Assembly: GCA_031763025.1 (NCBI GenBank)
Contig: JASSKH010000010.1
Location: 11,053,427 to 11,117,426, forward strand
Direction of reading: 5' to 3'
Origin: Macrocystis pyrifera
Lineage: Eukaryota; Sar; Phaeophyceae; Laminariales; Laminariaceae
Length of the DNA stretch: 64,000 nucleotides
Numbering within the stretch: the first letter of the stretch is position 1; every line of letters starts with the position of its first letter. Under the pieces are notes generated by a model. The model had not been told where the DNA came from, searched no databases, and worked only from the letters and a program-made list of their open reading frames with translations. Shown here piece by piece: positions 48,093 through 64,000 of the stretch. Made by a program: the position numbers and the translations under genes.

Positions 48093-50747
48093 TCGTAAGA
48101 AGAGATGTGTTCGAAAAAGTACGAAAAATTCACAAACATAACTATTAATAAAAGGCTCCCCTTCGGGGAGTGGGGTGTTCCCCTCGTGGTGACGCAAGCT
48201 GGCATGCTGCAGATCAATGTTGATGTTACCAGCGAATGCGATTTTCTAATGTTGACCGTGCCAACTTATTTAGACCCCTTTCGAAATTGCTGTGTAATTT
48301 GTATTTACGCCCGACCGCGGTGATCTCCGAAAACATCGCAGCGAAATAACATCATACATCAGAGCCACCTAGGGAGCTTCATTTCACTGCAAACAGCAGT
48401 TAGTTGATCGTTAGTCGCATAAGCACATAAATATCACAGGTCACAGGTCACATGGGGACCCATCCAAACAGCACCAGGCAGCAGGCGTGTGTAGCCTGGA
48501 AGCCTAGCAAACCTCTTGTTTGATAAGCGGGGAGCAGGGTGCGGGGAGCAGGGGCGTGTGCAGCCTCATCCCTTTCTCGCTCCAGGTCGGAGGTGGCATG
48601 AATACAACAAAACAAAAAAATCTTGGAGCGGGGACAAAAGTGTAGGAGCTGTGTGACCATCCGGTGTTATATGGCATGGCGGGAAAAAAAACATGCAGTA
48701 GCTCATTGTCGCGGATGGGAACGGGTGACTCGGCTTTTCGTGTCGTGCCCTGCTGGTCGGTCGCTAGTCTGATTCCGGTTGTGCGAACCCTATCTCTGAA
48801 CGTAGCAGTACCAGCACAAGCCGCAGTACACAGCCGGTACGCTGGCGGGGTTGGCGTTCTCTTTATTTCTCTCTGCTGCCACACCTAGCTGGCGACAACC
48901 CGCACAGCAGCCCAAAGGCTCAAGGCGACGATAGCTCAGAGGGCTGGTCGTCCAGACCACGGCCGCAGCAGACGCGTGGACGTGTATGTCCATCACCCCA
49001 TGCTGAGGGTGCTATCTGTTGTCTTGGATTAGTTTTCGTTTCATTTCCTGTTGGTATGGCGCGATCGTGCGAATGCATTTTTTTTTTCATGATGATTCCT
49101 GATTGCGTAGTTATCCCCCTCGAGTTCGACTCCACCAAAGTAATTAATTACAGCAGCACTCGTAGAGCACCGCAGTAACGCATTGGAGCCTGTCTTCTGT
49201 CTCGTGACTGAACAACAACTACCGTCCACGATCCACCGATGCGCACAAGTTGGCGAGAGTTACAAATTAGCGGCTGCACGAGATTCTCGCGAAAACAGCA
49301 CTCACAGTTGTAGTACAGGGGATACGTACGTACTTAGCGTACCTGGTATCAAGTTCCACAGCGCCAGCAAGCAGCAGTAGAGGTACTCAAGTAGTACTCG
49401 TACAAGATAAGTACAGCACCAGCATAAACTAGTCGTACATGCGGCAAGCAGCGACGCAGCAGCACAGTTCTGCAGTACACAGCAGCAAGCGTTACCACTA
49501 TATTCCTTCCTCCAGTGCACGTATTCATGTGAAAAGCAGGAGCACTACGAAGAAGTGATGTAGTGATCCAGCAGCGATCCAGTGATCGTGATTCGTGATA
49601 TTCTGTTTTGAGCCCGCACAGAGCGCTACGAGCAAACTGCTGGCTGGCTGCCGCCAGCTTTTCTGCGCTATGATACCTGTGGTAATGACTGGGCTGGATG
49701 AGGGCAGGCTAGGCCTGCCCAGCGAAGGAGCGAAACAACAAGTCACGCGGAGTCAACCATCCATCGACGGAGCCAAACCACACCAACAGCATGATCCAAT
49801 CGACGGGGTAAACGTCGAACACATGATACGGCAATTCGTTACACTGTTGCCGTACTCTGACTGACATCGCTCGCAAACGAATGACATCATGCATTCTAAA
49901 ATAGTAGTTCTTGATTCTGCCTGAAAGTGTGGTCATGATTGGATAGTTTGCTCAACAGTACACACAACCACAAACAACACAAACACAAAAGCACCCGTGA
50001 CTGATATAAAGCCAAGACTGCTGTTGTGCAGTGCTGTACTGCTGTAGCGTAGGATATCATACCTGGTGCGTCGTATCACAGCTCTGTTTGTGTTTTTCGC
50101 CTGGAAATATAGTGGCCGTGATCGGGTATCCTGATGAACACTGCACATACAACACGAAGGAGCACCGTGGCTGTCACAAAGGTTTTAGTTAAATCTAGAA
50201 GAAACGTAGGTTCACGGTTCACCGTGCAGTATTAACTGCGAAAGAAATAAATTATTGCCCTGCCTTTTGAGATCATGTTCGCATGTACGTATCTGAGGAT
50301 CCGAGAATGACAGGAATCAAATAAAATAGCCCTAACAGACCAGCACACGCAAACGCAAGGTTGACCGGAGCTAGGCCTAGACCCCAAAGCCGTGCGTCAC
50401 TACCTTGCGGCGGCCACCCTGCGTGCCCCGCGACATGTTGCTGTTGCTGCTGCTGCTGCTGCTCCAGTCGCTGCTGTTGGGAATAGCTACGAAAGCGTGC
50501 GATGGGATCGTTCGCTTGGATTCATGCAGATTTTCATCATCCACCCATCCATCTGGTCATGCCGCTGCATGACGAAAGAGGTGCACCCACGCTCCGATAC
50601 CGTCCCGCCAGCGGGCGCGGCGGCCCGAGCAGAGTCGTGAGTGGCCCCCTCTCCGCGGTCAGACGTTTACCCTGTGCCTCACGTTTTATGTGTGCGTGCG
50701 TGTGGCAACTGAATTTGGGGGACATGAAACATGAAGCTTGCCAAGAC

Positions 50748-51345
50748 CGGGTTTCACGTTGCCTGCATGGCTCGGCCGAGTGGGATGGGATACCACGTGA
50801 AACTGCCTCTATTTTTTTACTTTGAAACTATACAACAGTACGTACAGCAACGTACGAAAAAAAGCGTTGCGAGGAGATCGTACACATGGTCCATTTCGTT
50901 CCATGCAGACGGGGCGGCCTGGCGGTGCAGCAGTATGTCATGATACACACATCAGGCCACCCTGCTACACGACGACAAAATATATGTCCCAACGCTGTCA
51001 CGCTGCTGCTGCTGCTGCTGCTGCTGTTGTTGTGTGAACTCATGATCCAAGAATGGTCGATGTGTCGTCCGATGCCCTCCTTTTGTGTCGTGCGTGCTCG
51101 TTCTTCATGCCCCTTTCAAAACTCGGCATGATTAGTCCACATGCAGGTTACATAGAAGAGAAGTAATTGCCCGTTATTCATTCGGCTAAACTGTCGCGAA
51201 GGCGGGGCATTTTTCACGAAGATGTAACAGCTAGCTAGTTTTTCAAAGTGACTTGCACTGCGAACGGGTTCACTTGCCCTGCTTGGCTCGGCCGAGTGGG
51301 AAGGGGTACCCCGTGAAACTGACTCCATTTTTGGGACTTTGCGAG
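50748..51345. repeat. Direct repeat pair, ~80 bp each
   Basis: GGCTCGGCCGAGTGGGATGG plus a following CACGTGAAACTG block at 50748-50825 recurs as GGCTCGGCCGAGTGGGAAGG and CCCGTGAAACTG at 51262-51345, about 514 bp apart. The shared text extends from TTCAC...CCTGC on the left to a CATTTTT-ACTTTG end on the right. The origin is unknown. Confidence 0.7.
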
Positions 51346-51714
51346 CGCGAGATCCGAAGGGCGCGTACCCAGGCCGATTCCCCGCCGGCAGAGCACGCCG
51401 GCGACGAGACCGGCCGGGAGGCTGCGCAGCGAAAACGCGCCGCCGGGCAAAAAAAAACACACACACACACACACACAACTATTTTTTGTAATATGATCAT
51501 GCTCTTGGAACTACTCTTACAGCTACAACACATAGTACTCTTGACGCTACTCTTGCTTGGGTATCTTGGAGATAAGCTTCGGCCTTAAGGATACCCTTAC
51601 AGCGGGTCTTCGCGTTACTCTCACGGACGAACTCTTGGGGGTACTCTTGCTCGGGGTACTTGAAGAAATACGAAATACTCTCATATGCCCACGGCTAACG
51701 CTTAGGCTACGTAC

Positions 51715-52465
51715 TCGCTCAGGCTGTTTGTTTCCTATGCGGTTCGATTTCGAGCTTCTGATTTGTATTTTTCGATCTAAAAAATTAATGACCCTACTTA
51801 TGCAGTCCGAATATGCACAATCCGACCGGATTTTTTTCGATTTGAGATGGCGACGACTTGGGTCATCGGATTCTCAAATCGAAAATGGCATGCTCTCTAA
51901 ATTCAAGATGTTATCCACGACCTCACACAGCACCAGAACGATCGGCGATGAGTTGGATGGTGACACGGCTGTATAGCGACGTTGATTCGCGCCCGACGCG
52001 CGGTCGGCGCGTCTCTCCGTGGCCAGACGGCAGTCAGTCGGCTGGCGCGGGCTCGGGCTTAGAGACCAAGAGAAGCGCAATCGGTGCGCACCTCTCCGTA
52101 GATAACTACTCTGAAGACTATACAGCAGCAGCAGCAGCAGCAGTCAGTCACGGTATGAAACACATAATACCAAGACAAGTTGATTCTAGCGCATTCGGCA
52201 CGTCTATTCGCCGCCAGACCAGAGGCAGTCAGCCTTGGCTCGGACGCTTGGGTCCTACGCGCAGGGCAGCGCACCCAGCGCGTCTCTTCGCGGCGCCGAA
52301 TCACAACAACAGCTGTTGGTCTCGGCGTTTTGCTCGAATCTATGCACGCACGATAAATCTGATTTTTCCGCATAGGAAGACTGTTTCGATTCGCCAAGTT
52401 TACATCTGAAAATGCGATCGGGTCGAAGTCTGAAGCTCAAAAATCGAACATAGTAGCAAACGGCC
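51715..52465 (+). mobile_element. Non-autonomous DNA transposon, copy 2
   Basis: About 750 bp with terminal inverted repeats of some 40 bp: GGCTGTTTGTTTCCTATGCG at the left and, reversed from the right end, GGCCGTTTGCTACTATGTTC, both continuing GATTTTGAGCTTC-like. The GC-rich core GCGCCCGACGCGCGGTCGGC matches the copy at 36.8-37.5 kb in opposite orientation. A CAG tract (52120-52145) has grown inside. No transposase is visible. Confidence 0.7.
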
Positions 52466-52765
52466 TTACTCCGCGCGAACTTCTATATAGTCGTACGATC
52501 CACTCGCTACTCTTACGGCTAATGCCGTAACCCTCACGTATGGAGTCGTGGCACGGTTATGTGCCAGATATAAAAGTACGTACATAGGTCGGGGAAGTCA
52601 TACATCCTGTTCAAATCTTCTGCGCCATTGAAACCTGCTCAGCTCTAGTCATCTCGGGACACATCAAGATGTAGACGAGTAAACGTTCTCAATCGTACTG
52701 CTTGTCTCAGACGTAGCGGTACCTGATACCTGGTGCAAGGCAAGCTGCTGCTGTGTTTTCAAATC

Positions 52766-53020
52766 TCACATCTCGGAATAAACGAATAAACGCTCTCTTG
52801 AAACGACAGGAATCACAGAAACCAGCGGCCTTGAGACAACATACATCAGTGTCAGCACAAAAAGAAACGATCCTCCACTCCCCAGGCCCACCTTCGACTT
52901 CATGGCAAGGGAGCTCTGCAAGAACTTGACGACCGGCTGCAGACCGTCCGTCTTGTCTTGTGAGCTTTGCGTATCGCTCTGCCTGTGTCCATTGCTGGCT
53001 GGACCTGTCCTGGCTGCCAT
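52766..53020 (-). CDS. Candidate small membrane protein
   Basis: A complete 84-codon frame on the minus strand: a polar N-terminal half (QSDTQSSQDKTDG), then VVKFLQSSLAMKSKVGLG and a hydrophobic segment FLFVLTLMYVVSRPLVSVIPVV before a short basic tail. It would fit a tail-anchored membrane protein. Alternatively only the N-terminal part is an exon, cut at the donor GTGGGC after AMKSK. It is divergent from, and about 0.6 kb upstream of, the coproporphyrinogen oxidase start. No family recognised; plus-strand frames are also open here. Confidence 0.3.
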   Translation of the reverse strand: MAARTGPASNGHRQSDTQSSQDKTDGLQPVVKFLQSSLAMKSKVGLGSGGSFLFVLTLMYVVSRPLVSVIPVVSRERLFVYSEM

Positions 53021-53631
53021 CTCTCAACTATTGCGTAATACTCGTACGACACAAAGCCAGCCAGCCTTGGAGCTGTGTTCCTCACTGCGCACAAAACTGC
53101 AGCGAAAACACTGCCAATTTATTGCACAGCGCTCGGCTCGAGCGCACCCTGCAGCCCGACTACAGCTGTGGGTGTGCAGCTGTGCAGGTGCCGCAATTCT
53201 ACGTCTACCTAACATACCGCATCCCCTATTTGGTAACGGCATTGAATTCCCTACAACTCCCTCAACTATTTTTCATGAACAGCAGTTCGCGACACATTGG
53301 ACTTGGGAATCTGCAGCGGTGCCCAGGGAGAGAGGTGAGCGCCCTTTTCCCTCCACGTTATGGTTTTTAAACTGAGATGCGATTGAGTGCGATTGAGGCT
53401 GTGGGTTACGACCCCCGGGAGAGTCGCTATTCACCCCTTAACGTTTACTCCAAACATGTGTCGACCACCCAGAAACCATCTCATGCGCTCGTTGCCTCAA
53501 CCAGCACACGAGGACCTGCCAACTAATCGCGTTTCGCTGTTCGCTGTTACGCTATGCCAACACACCGTCACAATATCGTACCTCACGCACGCAGACGACG
53601 CAAAGGGGAACACCAAAATTCCTCGGAAGCC

Positions 53632-62523
<8,892 letters not shown>

Positions 62524-62544
62524 GGCGCATAAGGAATTTTTGAG

Positions 62545-62581
<37 letters not shown>

Positions 62582-64000
62582 GGGGGAAGTGAAACCCACC
62601 GGTTTTTTTATCTCACAACGATTTTTCCACACTTTTTCCATGCTTGACAGCGGAAAAGAAATTCGGAGCCAAGTTTTTCAAAGCGATCCATATGGTGTCA
62701 TGCGTTTTTTGTTCTGCGTATGGCTTGTACTGCTGTGCAAGTGCTGTTGAAGGCGACACGGCGATCATTAGTGGACGATTTAGCAGTGAAGGACGGCCTG
62801 TACGTCGGTACCTGGTGATGTCGGCTTTTTCGGTTTCCAGCCTGAATATGTGGCATACGCCGTTGTTTCTTACTCGCCCGGTAGGATAGCTGGTAGCTGT
62901 GCTGGAGCGCTTGTCGTGCATGCAGCTGTTTTTCAAGCAGGGGGAAGGGTTAGGGTCCTAACCCCAACCCCAAGATAGCTGTGCCGGAGAGCTTGTCATG
63001 CATGCAGCTATTTTTCATGCAGGGGGGAGGGTTGCGACACTAGCACAGTACGCGGGTACACCTTTTTTGTAGGACGCCTACGGTAGCATGCACAGCACTC
63101 GGGTACACCTTTTGGGAGGAAGCCGGTCTTCCATCTGGATACGGCGCACACCATGGGGCGTGCGGTTTGTCAGCCGGAAACTACAGAATGCGGAGGGCAA
63201 TCCGCCGAAAGCGAGGGCGAGACGGAAACATCTGGTCGCTTGCAACTTTGGCACATCGTGCCTTTTTTGTGTCTTGAAATAGTCCTCGGCACTACCTACA
63301 CTACATCACGTCCTGCATATATCACAAACACGACACACAAGCACCACAAGCACCACCAACTTTGCACAAAAGTACGGCAGAGGTAGACTATAACCTCGTT
63401 GGCAAGTTGGCAAGACACGTCTTGCCTGCCACCTACATCAAGTAGTGCCATCAAAAACAACCGGAACAACGATTTTGCTAGTGCCGTATACATAGAGATA
63501 TCAGTACACCAAAATTGGTCCAAAATATTCTGTGAGACAGAGGAGGACCAAAAAATAAAAAAATAATCGCAAATTCAAGTGTCAAGCAAGTGAAACGCCA
63601 GCGTACCGGGTACGAAAACACAACAACACAAGCAAGATTCCCGCCGGACGCGCAATCGCCACAAGCAAACAAAAGTGCAGCGTGATAATAAGGTAGCTAG
63701 CTACCTATGGTACCCACCCACACGCCCACCCTGCGGGTACAAGCCGCTCTCGCCTACACGGCTACGATGTCGCGCACAGATACAGACCAGTGTCATGGAT
63801 ACAGCATGCCACGGTACCAGGTATACGACATGACACAAGGTGCCCATTCTCGATAAGCAGCACAGCGACAAAATTACGCCTCTTGGTGCGTTCCGAGCAG
63901 CCGACGAGAACATGGACACGCGTGGGTGCATGGCCAGTAACTCCGGTGGCACATTTGCACCACCGCCTGGTGGAACCAGCAACCACTTCCATCACTCCAT
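62524..64000. other. Downstream region with no supported gene
   Basis: Starts with the coproporphyrinogen oxidase 3' flank, including a G35 run at 62546-62580. An 84-bp-spaced pair of GCATGCAGCTGTTTTTCA-like segments lies at 62888-63035, and a related CGGGTACACCTTTT pair at 63052-63112. Short open frames at 63088-63386 and 63701-63995 match nothing I know. Confidence 0.6.
62546..62580 (+). repeat. G35 homopolymer in the 3' flank
   Basis: Thirty-five consecutive G, starting 22 bases after the coproporphyrinogen oxidase stop codon, so probably within the 3' UTR. In RNA it could form a very stable G-quadruplex; it may also be length-inflated by assembly. Confidence 0.9.

Larger units (their letters stand above)
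44274..52765. other. 8.5-kb region with no firm gene
   Basis: The missing first exon or exons of RRN3 (minus strand) should lie in the near part of this region but I could not find them. Beyond that it is rich in GTAC-type motifs, triplet repeats, the minisatellite at 45.6-46.5 kb, the weak coding candidate at 47927, the repeated patches at 50.7/51.3 kb and the DNA transposon copy at 51.7-52.5 kb. Confidence 0.6.

Noticed and set aside
52902-53375. 157-residue plus-strand open frame upstream of CPOX
   Set aside because: Opposite-strand and second-frame openness, Cys/Leu-rich low-complexity text and no link to the CPOX exons.
62942-62972. GGGTTAGGGTCCTAACCCCAACCCC
   Set aside because: Telomere-like but very short and not tandem; part of a local 84-bp-spaced duplication.

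Overview
This is a eukaryotic nuclear window, most likely from a photosynthetic stramenopile (ochrophyte alga). Genes are split into short exons (43-636 bp) by introns of about 0.3-3.4 kb. Three of the five genes I can follow begin with a hydrophobic leader ending in a phenylalanine after the predicted cleavage site (ASAFF, DSFVG, ARAFVAG), the bipartite plastid-targeting signature of algae with red secondary plastids. I cannot name the species. All gene models were assembled by eye from conserved protein blocks plus phase-compatible splice sites, with no transcript or database support.

Layout: 1-5.1 kb is repeat-bearing sequence with no firm gene. 5.1-14.6 kb (+) is an SLC35/TPT-type membrane transporter. 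14.6-21.6 kb has no host gene but carries a broken hAT DNA transposon (15.6-17.1 kb), an exact 179-bp tandem duplication and tRNA-like T-arms. 21.7-24.9 kb (-) is a putative plastid-targeted protein of unknown function, sharing a 314-bp divergent promoter region with a putative plastid-targeted SAM-dependent methyltransferase (25.3-30.3 kb, +). 30.8-33.1 kb holds a tiny LTR-type (TRIM-like) element. 33.1-44.3 kb (-) is RRN3/TIF-IA, the RNA polymerase I initiation factor, with 12 exons found and the 5' end missing. 44.3-52.8 kb is repeat-rich, including a roughly 0.9-kb minisatellite. 53.6-62.5 kb (+) is oxygen-dependent coproporphyrinogen III oxidase in 10 exons, with an apparent frameshift in exon 8. 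62.5-64 kb has no supported gene.

The genes do not form one pathway. Coproporphyrinogen oxidase makes protoporphyrinogen for plastid heme and chlorophyll; the two divergent genes at 25 kb are probably also plastid proteins; RRN3 acts in the nucleolus and the SLC35 protein in endomembranes. The more unusual content is genome-level: a strongly over-represented TACCAGGTA palindrome outside exons, three GC-AG introns that share one donor hexamer (GCGAGT), several non-autonomous DNA transposon families inserted in introns, and a duplicated terminal exon in the methyltransferase gene.
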